The notes beneath the pieces were generated by a model. The model made no database searches. It was not told where the DNA came from and saw only the letters and a program-made list of their open reading frames with translations. The position numbers and the translations under genes are program-made. A stretch of DNA of 64,000 bases from Cosmopolites sordidus (taxonomy: Eukaryota; Arthropoda; Insecta; Coleoptera; Curculionidae): positions 559,501 through 623,500 of the forward strand of contig JARFXV010000230.1 of assembly GCA_031761425.1 (NCBI GenBank). The letters run 5' to 3'. The stretch's first letter is position 1. Each line of letters begins with the position of its first letter. Below are positions 48,000-61,837 of this stretch, one piece after another.

Positions 48000-48590
48000 A
48001 CATCAGCTCAATCATAGTCAGAGTCCAAGTCTATCAAGATTTTATTCTAATTTCCTAAAAATTAAACGAGCATTTAAAATAATATTATAAACTGATTTAA
48101 TAATAAGTTTGTAAAAACCCCACGTATTTTTGAATCAAGCGTATCTTTTAATATAATCACTATTTACCAGAATAAATTATTGTTTGTGTAAAAACAACAT
48201 AAATTAAGATTAGTCACGAATTATCATACATGCATTTTTATAGGTAGATTGTTATTAGAAAACAATTAGAAACCTAAATTCTGCATGACATTACGTACGT
48301 ATTCATTAATCATTGAATATTGTGTGTTTGATAATAAGTCATGAATTGCAATTTGTTACATCAATAAGCGGAATTGTTTATTTATAATTGCTTGTAGTTA
48401 TTAAATAACTTTATTTCCCAAATACATTTTGTGTCTTAAAATATACTGAAGGAAAAAAGTGTTTTCTCACCTTCCTTTATTTTAACATATTCAATTTTTT
48501 TAACGTTATCAATACATCTTACAACTGACTGTCAACAAAACTATTAACATAATAAAACGAAACAGAGTATAAAGTTAAATAAATATTAGT
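48000..48590. other. AT-rich non-coding DNA
   Basis: No supported feature. Confidence 0.4.
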
Positions 48591-48594
48591 TCAT

Positions 48595-49075
48595 AAAATA
48601 CGAGGGTTGCTAGTTATGCATCCGGAATAATAAATAGGTACAACTATGTATCATTGAAAATTTGAACCAATTCGAAAAAATTGAAACCAAAAAATTTAAA
48701 ACAATTCAAGAATTTTAAAAAATTCATGTAAATGTTGTTGTAAGATGTTGATGTTCATGTAAAATCTTGTGTATGCTTGCCATGAAATTTTCTGGCATAA
48801 CAACCGATTTTGGATAACCTTCTTTAAATTCGTGCGTGAGCGAGCGACTGCCACGATTGCATTCACTAAACCAGATAACCTAAAACCGCTGTATAGGTTT
48901 TAGATGGTGCTTGATCGCCAAAAGTCGAACTGAGTTGATCGATGCACTGTTGTTGAGAAAATCCACGTCGAAAGTCGTAGTAAATCACCGCATCGCATCG
49001 CATCGAATTTTCATGTAATTTCTTTGTAATTTTCATGTAATTTCCCCAAAGGTGTCTCAATTTTTCATAGTAGTA
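48595..49075 (-). mobile_element. Mariner fragment: one TIR plus N-terminal coding
   Basis: The left end tacgagggttgctagttatg then catccggaataataaata matches, inverted, the right end at 25673-25715. The minus strand at 48866-49060 reads MRCDAVIYYDFRRGFSQQQC then IDQLSSTFGDQAPSKTYTAV, the N-terminal HTH of that mariner family. Between 48660 and 48850 lie HTH-linker scraps. The catalytic domain is deleted, so this is an internally deleted derivative. Confidence 0.75.
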
Positions 49076-49397
49076 CCATTGATATGAAAATTTTGTTTTA
49101 TAACTACTTAAGACTGATTAGATTTATTTGTTTTGTGTATTACAATTATTTATTATCTCTAAAGAGGTTTAAATTAGTCTCAAAGTGGACCAAACCCATT
49201 AGTATTAGACCAAACTGGTCATATACTTTTTTCCTATGAAAAATCGGTACGTTATAAACTACTTTGTAATTTTTTTGTTTACTTAATTATGGTATAGTTT
49301 TGTTGCAAATTATTTGTAATTTGTGTTGATATAACGTTATAAAATGTAATACAGTAAAATAAAGAAAAATAAAAATAACACAGGTCAATAAATTTAA

Positions 49398-50954
49398 CAC
49401 TTAAAGGGCACGATGGGTGCCAGACACCCAGAGCTGATGTTGCGCTCAAATAAATTGTATTAAAGTCGAGAAAATAAAATATATGTCAACACTTGGCAGT
49501 CCATTATGGTTCCAAATTTAAGTGTATTACGTTAGTATAGAACACTGAACGTTAGTATTCGTTCAGCAGCTGTTCGAAGTGGACGCTTCAAAATCGGCGG
49601 GTGTTCGACACCCAGTGTGTTGTTAGTAGGTGAAAAAGTGATTTCGGAGCAGGTTTTTTTTTCATCTTATTATTGTTTTATTATTAATTTTAAATGTAAG
49701 TATATTATATGAAGTAAAATATTTTTTATACATCATTTTATAGTCGCTTGCTTTTGTAGATGCTTCACAATCTACGGCAGCGGTTGTTGCGTGAAACTCT
49801 GTTAGATGAGTTAACCGAGAAAGAAAGTTTTAGCGGGGAACCGAGCGATACCGAGGAAGATAATGTCTCTATAATTTGAGGATGAGTCCGAGGGTGAGAA
49901 AGTAGAAGAAGATGAGCTTGAGAAAGAACTGTATTCCAGCTGAGATGAAAATTAAGAGTAAGGAGATTCCGTACAGCAAGCAGCACACACTCCAAAGCTA
50001 TGTCATCATTCACGCAGCTAGGCGCACTAAATATTGGCCGTTACGGGTTTTCTTTGGTATTTTTGGATCAAGCTATTGTAAATGCGAGAATCCTCTACAC
50101 ACGTAAGTTGGCAAACGCTGGAAACCCAAAAGCAAAAGTAACAGCACAACAACATCTGGAAGAGATAATAAAATACATTTTAAAACCTCACTTACAAGAA
50201 AGGTACACAATTTCTACTCTTCGGAAAGATATTCGCTACGCATTAGTTGGAATTTTGGGCCTCGATAAAGTGATGGAAGCGTCTACTGAACCACAATTGA
50301 TTATAGCAGATACCTAGGCTCGTTGTGCCATATATCCTGCAAAAAAAACCGGAAGACAAAGACACGCTGTGTAGCGTGCTTGCACCCAATGTGCAACGAA
50401 CACCGCTCAGGCCTTTGTAGTGACTGTGGGTGTTCTGAATAATTGTTTATATATAAAAAAAATTATGTGTACTTCCCGCTATTATTTTTTTTTGCTTTTG
50501 ATAAGATTTGTATTACGTTTATAATCAAATAAATTGATTCATAAATAGAAAACTTAATTTTCCAAAATAAATACCTTTTTTGAAAGCAACAATATTGCAC
50601 TTATTTTTTTCTGAAAGCATTATATTTCAAGTGTAATGTTTAATGTAATGTTAATTCAAGAGTGTAATGTAATAAATGTTTAAGTAAAAATATTAAAAAA
50701 TACGTGAGATGAATTTTTAAGTGAAAAAAACTAATTTTTTCCGGTTTTTTATTTTTAATAGTTTTTTAAGTACTTTAAGTGAAATAAATAGCTATTCTAC
50801 TATAGAAACTATTCTACTTTAAAGAAGATATGTAAAGCTACATTAAATAATTTTGGTGCAAGAAAATATTAAATACTGTCTGCACAAAACGCAGTTTAAT
50901 CACTCGGCTGTCAGACCCCCACTGTGCTCTTTACGGAAGTGTACTCTTTAAGGG
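49398..50954 (+). mobile_element. piggyBac-type element, internally deleted
   Basis: TTAA lies at both flanks (49394-97 and 50955-58). Ends CACTTAAAGGGCACGATGGG (left) and, inverted, CCCTTAAAGAGTACACTTCC (right). The interior encodes the acidic N-terminus (MLHNLRQRLLRETLLDELTE, 49760) and the C-terminal part of a piggyBac transposase, but the DDD catalytic middle is missing. The host copy at 40740-40771 supplies the uninterrupted version (aaatttaaactttt), confirming insertion at TTAA. Confidence 0.82.
49760..50440 (+). pseudogene. piggyBac transposase N- and C-terminal remains
   Basis: MLHNLRQRLLRETLLDELTE and an Asp/Glu-rich stretch (49760-49930) are followed by YGFSLVFLDQAIVNARILYT (50040-50100), HLEEIIKYILKPHLQERYTI (50150-50210) and a Cys-rich end. 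After repairing small frameshifts in the reading, that end follows the C..C...C..C..H pattern of the piggyBac C-terminal zinc-binding domain (RCAI, then MCNEH and CSDCGC, 50322-50440). The three catalytic Asp of the family fall in the deleted segment. Confidence 0.75.
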
Positions 50955-51229
50955 TTAAACTTATTTGAGTTAACGTTGATGAAAATAGGTGTATATGAAG
51001 TATTTTATAGACCAAAATCTGAAAATGATAAACTAATTACTGTAACCCGAAGTTTTTTTTTTACAGGAAGTCGGTGGTGGGGGAAAAAGGGAGATTTTTA
51101 CAAAAGTAATATTTATTTAAGATAAACACGTTAAACGTGTTAAATCTAAGCAAATATATTACTGATGATTATGTGAATAAAAAGTATATTACTTGGTATG
51201 TCATACATCGATAGAAACATTAACTTTTT

Positions 51230-51880
51230 CGCCCTTTGTTCTGCAGCATCATCTTTTTTTCAAAAAAGATGGGCGTTCCTGATATGTTGCTTCCATCGTC
51301 CTGATATCCTGGTTAAACCTCTGTCCTTATTCTTCGCTTACCGCACCAAAATTTCCCGGAAAAACATCCAAATGGGAGTGTAAAAAATACATTTTTAAGG
51401 ACATGCAACACCCTAGTATTTCACAGACTTTCAAGAGTTCATCTAGGAGGTTTCTATAGTTTTCATATTTCTTTTGCCCAGGTAATCTTTTCACTAAACT
51501 TACAAAACATTTCCAAGCTGCCAATACCTTTTTATTTATTTTTTTCTTGAAATCGAAAATTTCCTAGAAGCTTTTTTATTTGAGGTGCAATAAATATGCC
51601 TTCTTTTAGTTTTGTATCACTTAATTGAGGAAATATTTCTTTTAGGTTCTTGAAACCATTACCTTCTTTGTCCATGACTTGGACAAGGTTTTTCATTAGT
51701 CCAAGCTTAATACGGAGAGGCGGAGCCTTTTTTTGGTTAAGAAAAGTTCTACGAAGCCAATCTTTCTTACTGTAATGTTCTTTTGTTACTCTACTGTCCC
51801 ATAGACACAAAAAACAGCAATACTTTGTACCAGAGTACTCTTTACCTTTGTACTCCAAAATCAGGTACAAATAATTTGAA
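51230..51880 (-). pseudogene. WDSR/KLGLMK protein in the fourth copy
   Basis: Minus strand: GTKYCCFLCLWDSRVTKEHY then SKKDWLRRTF, PPLRIKLGLMKNLVQVMDKE, GNGFKNLKEIFPQLSDTKLK and EGIFIAPQIKKLLGNFRFQE (51532-51850). After a frame change: WKCFVSLVKRLPGQKKYENY and RNLLDELLKVCEILGCCMSL leading to YFLHSHLDVFPGNFGAVSEE (51327-51524). Closest to the outer copy (36769-40771), including its untranslated tail. N-terminal half lost. Confidence 0.78.
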
Positions 51881-52079
51881 TTAACCCATGATATAAAGGA
51901 GAAGCAGGTGCTTGAAAGTGGGACGTGGTAGGGCAGTTCTGTGAAAAGGGTTTTAATAACTACCTAAATGTGTGTTATCGATTTGTGAAAAAATTCCTTT
52001 CCCGCGCTATATACGTTACTAAATAAAGTTATTACGAGTACCCATAAGTAATGTCATGTTTTGATGGTGTACAGTATTT

Positions 52080-52585
52080 TATTTTATATAATATCCATTA
52101 TTATTGGCAATCTTTTTGTACAATAAGGGTGATTTTGAAGTAAAATATTTCTTCAGTACAGTTTTGATACCTGTCGTAGTAGGAATTTTTTTCCCATGAA
52201 GAAAATGTTCCATGAGTCTAAAAAGACCATAATCTGACGTTGTATCATCAGGAGAATACGATGGGTGAGGAAATACGTCCCATCGTAGCTCTTCGATTTC
52301 TTCTTAGGTTTTGAGATTCAGAACCTCATAATGAGTAATTCCTGTAAAATCTCACCATACTCATAGTAACATTTATTTATGGTGAAGATCTGGTTTTGCA
52401 GTGGGCAATAGTAGTATACAGACTGTATAGTGTCAAAAAGATTGAAATTACCGTTCTTATATTTTTTAAACCAACGCGGAACAAAAATGTTTTGTTATCC
52501 AAGGCATCAAGATAAACAGCATTAATGGAATATGTGACATTAGTGGCATTGTTATTCTTTCGAGACTGATGAAACATCGAATGTC
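52080..52585 (-). mobile_element. Mariner fragment, internally deleted
   Basis: Minus strand: NNNATNVTYSINAVYLDALD and FKKYKNGNFNLFDT (HTH, 52430-52570), TAKPDLHHK, GITHYEVLNLKT (52320-52345). It then jumps to IEELRWDVFPHPSYSPDDTT and SDYGLFRLMEHFLHGKKI (52175-52290), holding the third Asp. The second-Asp block (HQDNAxPH) is lost at the jump. Same family as 10280-11170. Confidence 0.75.
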
Positions 52586-52589
52586 TATT

Positions 52590-53335
52590 TACAATCAGGA
52601 CCCTGCAAAAATTATAATACTATTTATAAAAAAAATCCATTGGGCTGTTCCACCTCACCAGCGGATCCACGTTACTCACCGACTAATAATAATTCTGCTC
52701 CCTCCACAATTATTTGAATGGGAAATCTTCGGACATCGCACCCTTGAAGTACCATCGATTCCGCTCTTAACAAAATTGTTTAACTGCGAAATCTTTTAAA
52801 ATGGAAGATGAGGTGAAAAACAAACAACCTGTTGATGTTTTTTGACAATAAAGATTCTAATTTTTGGCAAAAAGATATTATGTATCTACCACTACATTGA
52901 TAAACAGTTGAAAATAGCATGTTAACATGTTAATAACATTATAGACTAAATAAACATTTACATTAACTATTTACGTTTCTCTTTCTCTTAAGGATATATG
53001 GGATGTACAATCGGAGGCAAAAGTACTGAACATAATAAATTCGTGAATATCTTTGCTTTACTGAACATAGAAAAAGAAAATTAATAATAATGATGAAAAT
53101 AATGTATAATTAAAAAAGAAAGAACAAATGTCACGTATAATCTAGAATTGAATTAATAATAAGAAATAATATGAAACATTTTTAACTAACATTTGGTAGT
53201 CATATATCTTGATTTTAAATTTTCAGTAAAAACAATTTTTGATTTAAATCTTTAGAACTAGGAACATGGAATTTTTGATAACACTTAAATATTAATTAAA
53301 ACCTCTAAATAGTTTTTATTTTTGATAATTATTAA
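52590..53335. other. AT-rich non-coding DNA
   Basis: No supported feature. Confidence 0.4.
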
Positions 53336-53384
53336 TGATAAACTTGAAGAGATTTACCACTAAACACCAAAACGCTTTTTTGAA

Positions 53385-53428
53385 CTGCTCGACGCACGTT
53401 TCGCTAACCATGTTAGCATCATCAGGAG
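53385..53428 (-). ncRNA. Hammerhead ribozyme motif, locus D left arm
   Basis: All core residues intact: CTGATGA, extra T, stem II GCTAAC/GTTAGC, GAA, ACG/CGT stem III, GTC site, CTC/GAG stem I. Same sequence as the locus A left-arm and locus C motifs. Confidence 0.6.
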
Positions 53429-53478
53429 ATGATTTAATCTGAGACTAAAGGAGATGATTTAATCTGAGATTAAATCAT

Positions 53479-53522
53479 CTCCTGATGATGCTAACATGGT
53501 TAGCGAAACGTGTGTCGAGTAG
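53479..53522 (+). ncRNA. Hammerhead ribozyme motif, locus D right arm
   Basis: Core intact. Stem III reads ACG/TGT, in which the former G-C pair becomes a G-U wobble, so pairing is kept. With the left arm, this is the only locus where both opposing motifs keep the full core. Confidence 0.58.
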
Positions 53523-53609
53523 TTCAAAAAAGCGTTTTCGGTGTTTAGTGGTAAATGTCTTCAAGTTTAGTATTTCACACCAAAGGTTCCAACAGAAGAA
53601 TTGAATTAT

Positions 53610-54033
53610 TAATGATGATCTAGCAATATCTTGATGGAACGCAATACCCTTTCTGATGGCTAATTCAGGACGTTTTTGTTCAATTTTGGAAAATATTATC
53701 ATTCAAGGTCAAATATTGAATAAGTTTCGCAATATGATTAATAAAATGCTGTCAGTGGTATTGAGACTCCAAGAACACTCTCTATATCATTTTATATGAT
53801 CTATTGACGAAATTCAAAAATCTGTTTCCGCTTTACAAAAAAAAAGTCAAGTATTTGAAGTTAAATCATAACTGAGAATGTGTTAAATCGTCCTCAATAT
53901 CCACTGAATCTGGGTTCCTCTGATTATGTTTCTTTTCGATTGTAGCATAATCCTTTGATCCATCCATCTTCACTGATGAGGATGATGATAAACGTCTGAT
54001 ATCTGATAACTGTAGATGATCTTTACCAAATTA
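53610..54033. other. Unassigned DNA
   Basis: No supported feature. Confidence 0.4.
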
Positions 54034-55386
<1,353 letters not shown>

Positions 55387-55394
55387 TTATTTAT

Positions 55395-56850
55395 CGTCAT
55401 CATCATCATCATCAGCCCGTGTCAATCCACTGCAGGATCAAGGCCTCTTCAGTATGCTTCCGACTTTCACGGTCCTGGGCTTTCTTCTGCCACTCTGGTC
55501 CAATATACTTCATACTATGTTATCAATCCATCGTGCTTTCGGTCTTCTTCGCGGACGTTTGCAATCAAGTGGTATCCACTCCAGGATTACCTTGGTCCAT
55601 CTGTCATCCCATCGCCTCGCTATATGGCCTGCCCATCTCCATTTTAATTGCTTCACTCTTGCAATGATGTCACACACTTTCGTTTGTTCCCTGATTCATG
55701 CGCAGGGCTTTCTGTCTCGTCTTGTAATGCCAAGCATACATTTTTCCATTCCCCTCCGTGCTGCCCGAAGTTTTTGAATTGATTGCGATGTGAGTGTCCA
55801 GGTTTCACTTCCGTATGTCATAACGGGTAGAACGCACTGATCGAAGACTTTTCTTTTCAGACAAAGTGGGAGTCTGCTTTTAAACACAATGTTGAGCCTG
55901 CCAAATGCCTGCCAGCCACATTTAACACGCCGCTCCACCTACCGGGCGGTATTCCCCTCCATTGAAATCCTCTGTCCAAGATATATAAAGCTGTCGACAA
56001 TCTCCAAATCCCTTCCTAAAACTGAAATTCTTCTGTCCTGAGCGAAGTTATTGAACATAACCTGACTTTTTTCAAGTTTATTTTCAAACCAAACGGTTGA
56101 CCGGTCCTTTCCCTTTTTTGTATCTGTCTTCGCAGCTCCTCTGGGTCTTCTGAAAGGAGAACGATATCATCTAGAATCGAAAATATCATCTAAATCTAAG
56201 ATGGTTTAAGTTTGCACCATTGATCTTTACACCATCCTGTTCCCAATTCAGTTTACGGAATACTTCTCCAAGGCCAGCCGAGGAAAGAATAGGCGATATT
56301 GCGTCACCCTTCCGTACACCTCGTTCTACATTAATTCCCACTTCAAGATCATCAAGGTGAATTATGGCTGTAGCTCCATCATATATCGATTCTAATAGGT
56401 TTACATATGCTTTATCTACCCCTTGGCTAAGCAGTGCATCCAGTATTGCATGCTTTGAGATGGAGTTAAATGCTTTTCCGTAGTCGATAAAAGCCAAGCA
56501 TAGTGGTATGATGTATTCGTTGTGCCTCTCTATGGCCTGCTATACAACCATGTGATCCATTGTACTGAATCCACTTCTGAATCCTGCTTGTTCTCTTGGT
56601 TGTGAATCATTCAGGTTTTTTAATATTCTTTTTGAAATTATCTTAGTCAAAACTTTGTACATTACTGATAGGAGGCTCATTGGACGGTAGTTCTTTAAAT
56701 CTTCCTGTGCTCCTTTTTTATGTAAAAGGATCACTTCTACATTTTTCCATAAGTCAGGTACTTTTTGTTCTTTGAGGCATTTTGAGTTTAATTTTGCTAG
56801 TGTTTTATGTAAAGTCCGACCATCTGCTGTTAACATCTCAACTGGAAATA
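55395..56850 (-). pseudogene. RTE-like LINE copy 2
   Basis: Minus strand; starts in transcript order at the (TA)n border near 56850 and ends in a (GAT)n tail at 55396-55413. Frames: LTADGRTLHKTLAKLNSKCL (56540-56836), AFIDYGKAFNSISKHAILDA with the catalytic Asp, RGVRKGDAISPILSSAG (56186-56497). The FADD region near 56165-56190 is disrupted by a small duplication (atcatct repeated). Then the C-terminal KCGWQAFGRLNIVF and MTYGSETWTLTSQSIQ (55696-55938). Roughly 90-95 percent identical to the 22780 copy by eye, but frameshifted. 5'-truncated. Confidence 0.85.
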
Positions 56851-56859
56851 AAATTTTCT

Positions 56860-56865
<6 letters not shown>

Positions 56866-56932
<67 letters not shown>
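56866..56932. repeat. (TA)n microsatellite
   Basis: About 34 TA units at the 5' truncation point of RTE copy 2. Confidence 0.97.
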
Positions 56933-56934
<2 letters not shown>

Positions 56935-56938
<4 letters not shown>

Positions 56939-57206
56939 GTTACAGTTCATATCGCTGGCTATAAATTACCCCATAATTTTTTTTTTCTCGGATATCCGAA
57001 TTGTTAAAAACATGTATTTCCTGTAAAGGCTATAATAAATTCAACCGACAATGCTTTTATTGTGGTTATTTTTATACAGGGGACGAAAAATATTTAAGAT
57101 ATTTTTAATTTCTCTTCTTAAAACGTTTACATATATTTTGATTTCGTGCTATAAAACGCTAATAGGTTTAATTAAATAAACTTTACAAGATGCTGAACAG
57201 TACATG
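56935..57206. other. AT-rich non-coding DNA
   Basis: No supported feature. Confidence 0.4.
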
Positions 57207-57513
57207 AGGATCGTTCAAAAAGTTCTCGGCTTAACATAGAGATTATAATTTAAAGTATTTTTTCATTCGTTTTCAGTAGTAAAAATGTAGACTGCTAAAT
57301 GTAAAGGTAATCGTATATCCAATAAATAAGAACCCTCTGACAAAACAAACTGAAAAAATCGATATACCTACGCTTCGAAATGCTTTCACGTGGGCTGTAT
57401 TGACCGGATTTAGCTCCCAGTGCTCCTTATCCAGTTGCAAATCCAGTTAAAAAAACTCAAAAATCTTAAGCTTTCTTTATCAGGCCGCGAACTTTCTGAA
57501 CGACCCACGTGTG
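57207..57513 (+). mobile_element. Mariner-derived MITE
   Basis: Ends aggatcgttcaaaaagttct and, inverted, gggtcgttcagaaagttcgc pair. Inside near 57395-57415 the reading PDLAPSAP resembles the third catalytic block of mariner (SPDLAPSDY), so it seems to be a deletion derivative of a mariner. About 300 bp. Confidence 0.6.
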
Positions 57514-57773
57514 AATTAGGTTTTATAAGAACGTTTTGATTAGCTTCCGTATTTCGGAGGCTAACCACTTATACGGTGGTTAATGAAAATTGTTTGTTTT
57601 TCTTCGAACTCCAGAAATCTGACAGATTCTGTGCTCAATCCTTAACCTACTGTGAAAATTTCAAATAGATAGACTAAGCCATTCAAAAGTTATGGTAATT
57701 TAAAATTATCGTAATTTTATATGTGATCTTATGGAGATTCACTAACATAAGAAGTTAGTAACACGTAATACGT

Positions 57774-58410
57774 AAAGCTGGGTTCACACCAATAAAAATT
57801 TGCATTGTGCCGCCCGAATGTGTTGTATGTGGTGTTACTCGTGGCAATGTGGACGCACTGACACATAAGGTCACACATGAACACTTTCATCGTACAGCAC
57901 GCACATGAACCATCTGGTATCGGTTTTCTCCCGAACGTTAAAGGAATGTGCACCGTACAAGATTTGTGTGTGGATTTGTTGTTGAAGTGAAATTAATGTT
58001 TTTAGTTTCAAAAAGATATATGGCTATATTGAAATTTATTATTTAGTAATTTATTATTTATTGAGTAACTGATTGTAGTCAAAGTATGTCCGACCATATT
58101 ATTAGCGTGAATAAGTGTGCTACATTTATAATAATGAACAATTTAATCAAGAAATAAAAATAGCAGAAATAACCGTTATTGGACGAAGCATTTGTACCAA
58201 AACAGAAAAGTATAAACTACATAAAAAAGAATATATATATTAACACTAAAAAATATAATAATATCAAGCATAAAAACATCGGAGTGGAGCGTACTGCGCA
58301 CACAACACAAATATTTATTGACTTTGCGAGTTAATTTTGCGTCGTAAATATTTTTGCCGCACACTAAATTAAACACACACGGCAATTTTTATTGGCATGG
58401 ACCCAGCTTT
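57774..58410 (+). mobile_element. MITE: internal-deletion derivative of 15589-17701
   Basis: Ends aaagctgggttcacaccaat and, inverted, aaagctgggtccatgccaat. The left ~420 bp (to 58195) aligns with 15592-16026 and the right ~215 bp with 17444-17701. The deletion joint at 58194-58196 falls at a TA shared by both sides (tttgTA and TAccaaa). It has lost the whole transposase. Confidence 0.82.
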
Positions 58411-58799
58411 TCAAATACACAAACAGAGGCTATCAAGCGTTCCAAACTTTTCCTACTTTTGCCTCCGATTATACTTCCGATACATCCTTAAAAAAACCTG
58501 TAGGAACTTTCCGGGCCACCCGATATTTTTGTGTTTTAAAATTATTTATGGCGATTCGTTTGAGCGATTATAATGCGGTAGTTTACTGAAAGATGATCGT
58601 GTATTAAAACAATAGAAAAAAAAATACAGCAAAACAATTTTTATATAAATCAATTTGCAACCATCAAGGTAATGGTTAATGTGTGATGGCCTGAAGTAAT
58701 AATGATGGTATTTGTGGCAAGTCAAGGTAACGCGAACAATGATGCCTCTCTTTTATCCATCGAATATGTTCATCTTTTTTTTATACTACGTTAATACAC
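58411..58799. other. Unassigned DNA
   Basis: A 65-residue open frame at 58392-58589 overlaps the MITE end and has no domain. No supported feature. Confidence 0.4.
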
Positions 58800-58990
58800 T
58801 AGGTTGTAACAAAAGTATTTTCTTTGTTTATTATAAATATAGAATTATACTTCACTCCTCGGAAGATTAATCTGATATCAACTTTTTACTTTGACAAATA
58901 ATCATTTCTTCTTCAATATTAAAGTGATTCCACTACGAAATATTCAGTCGTATTGCATTTGTATGCAAGAATTTAATGACGTCTCGATAT
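58800..58990 (+). mobile_element. Solo left end of the 5432-type mariner
   Basis: actaggttgtaacaaaagta to ...cgaaatattcagtcg aligns with 5432-5594. Near 59150-59172 agactaccctcatata resembles the right end of the 61838 mariner family, but pairing of these two ends is not supported. Confidence 0.5.
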
Positions 58991-58999
58991 TCGATTGTT

Positions 59000-59625
59000 T
59001 CTATCTTTACAGAAACACTATCATCGAGTGACATAAATGCCTGTTAAACAATAAATAAACATCTAATATAGCTGTAATTTTGAGAATTGTCTTTCAACGT
59101 ATGCCAAATTATATTACCAGAACATTTTTGACGAGTAACGCCATTTTCATGTTGGGACTGGACACTTTTCAGACTACCCTCATATATCGCGTATAGTTAG
59201 TTCACTTCGATAATAGTATTGCGGAAATTTGTATATGGATACGATTAAATAAAGCAATCAGAGTTATAATTTACACCTTATTCTTTCATTCCTACTAATA
59301 TAAAATGCAGAAAGTAACTAATTTGTAACTTTGTATATAATTGTCACCCATTTATATGGTGGAGCACGGGTGAACTTTCTTTTCTTTTTATTACTTTTCT
59401 CCACGGGCCCAATTCACTATTTTTCAGTCATACCTTGTACTTACACGAGCTTAGACGGGCAACTAACGGTTTCGCACAGTCTGACTTCTGTGACCGTTTA
59501 CCACAGGATGGCGTGGTTGCATGTGATTGCAGCCTCCATTCGACATGGCCAATTTATATGGACATAGCTTTATGTTGATGTTATGTTATGCTTTATGTTA
59601 CATCTAGTATTTTTAAGGATGGTAG
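59000..59625. other. Unassigned DNA
   Basis: No domain-bearing frame recognised; the 78-residue frame at 59331-59567 has no domain I know. Confidence 0.4.
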
Positions 59626-59628
59626 ATA

Positions 59629-60960
<1,332 letters not shown>

Positions 60961-61039
<79 letters not shown>
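60961..61039. repeat. (TA)n microsatellite, right of RTE copy 3
   Basis: About 39 TA units directly following the truncated RT. Confidence 0.97.
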
Positions 61040-61042
<3 letters not shown>

Positions 61043-61074
61043 CTTCGTTTCCTTACATAATATTTTATACATAC

Positions 61075-61595
61075 CAGTATCCATATAAGGCATTGATGAG
61101 ACTAGTCATTACATATGCACTAGAGTCAGCCTACATAACTAAAAAAGAATAAGAATATCTACCTAAAATGCTAGAAAGGAAAATACTGAGAAAAGTACTT
61201 GGACCAGATAGAACAGAATATGGAGAAAGAAAACTTAAAAGAAATGAAGAAATTTAGAAATGATTCGGAGGAGAGAATATAACCAGATACATAAAAGCAA
61301 GAAGATTGGAATGGGCAGGACACATAAGGAGAAGGTTACTCATAGAAATAATTAAAAGAAAGTAACAAAATGGACTTCATTGGAGAGAATGGTAAGGGGA
61401 AGGCCGAGAGGCAGATGTTTAGACTAAGTGCAGTGCAGGCCAGGACCAGTGCAATAACACTGAACATTGCAGAGTGGAGAATCGAATGAAAAAATGTAAC
61501 GATGATTGGAAAAGGAGAAATAATCCACCTCATTAACATAATTAAAAACGCTTGCATTTTAACCGTAATCCCGAGGGATTGAACAGTTATGATGA
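61075..61595 (+). pseudogene. LINE C-terminal/3' end, different RTE lineage
   Basis: Plus strand: LMRLVITYALESAYITKKE (61094-61150), LERKILRKVLGPDRTEYGER (61171-61230), YIKARRLEWAGHIRRR (61288-61335), then RPRGRxx-like scraps and a GATGATGATGAT tail at 61590-61601. The order LERKxLRxxLGP...RLxWAGHIxR is the standard post-RT region of insect RTE-type LINEs. 5'-truncated at the (TA)n side. Confidence 0.7.
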
Positions 61596-61837
61596 TGATG
61601 ATTTCAAACAAATATTTAGGTTTTTGGTCTTTTTCCTCGGTAATTAAACTTATTAGACTATTCCCATGATTCAGTGTGTTTTCTGATTGGTTATACTATA
61701 TCTGCTGTTTTACTTATTCTTTCTCTCATTTTTCATAAAGAGCAGCTCTCTGGCCTCATCTCCTTCACTGATTTTTTAAATCTTATAGGGCAATATGTAC
61801 CGATGATATACAAGTTAATCATAAATAAATTTTGATA

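Larger units (their letters stand above)
49379..51880 (-). mobile_element. Fourth CAC-ended transposon copy, split by piggyBac
   Basis: Left end CACAGGTCAATAAATTT at 49379, preceded by TAA, identical in layout to the outer copy's right end. After removal of the piggyBac (49398-50954), the sequence continues collinearly with the 3' region of 36769-40771 (shared aaaataggtgtat...aaattag and the attcacataa region) into coding at 51230-51880. The other terminus was not found, so the 5' side is truncated near 51900. Confidence 0.72.
53341..53606. repeat. Hairpin repeat, HHR locus D
   Basis: The best-preserved palindrome: left arm aacttgaagagatttaccac through the HHR, a short loop (tctgagactaaaggagatg region, itself duplicated gagatgatttaatctgaga), then the right HHR and the mirrored outer arm to tcttcaagtttag. 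Right boundary ttccaacagaagaattgaat is shared with locus B. Confidence 0.82.

Noticed and set aside
59155..59175. Pairing of agactaccctcatata with the left end at 58800 as a single MITE
   Set aside because: The two ends belong to different mariner families by sequence.
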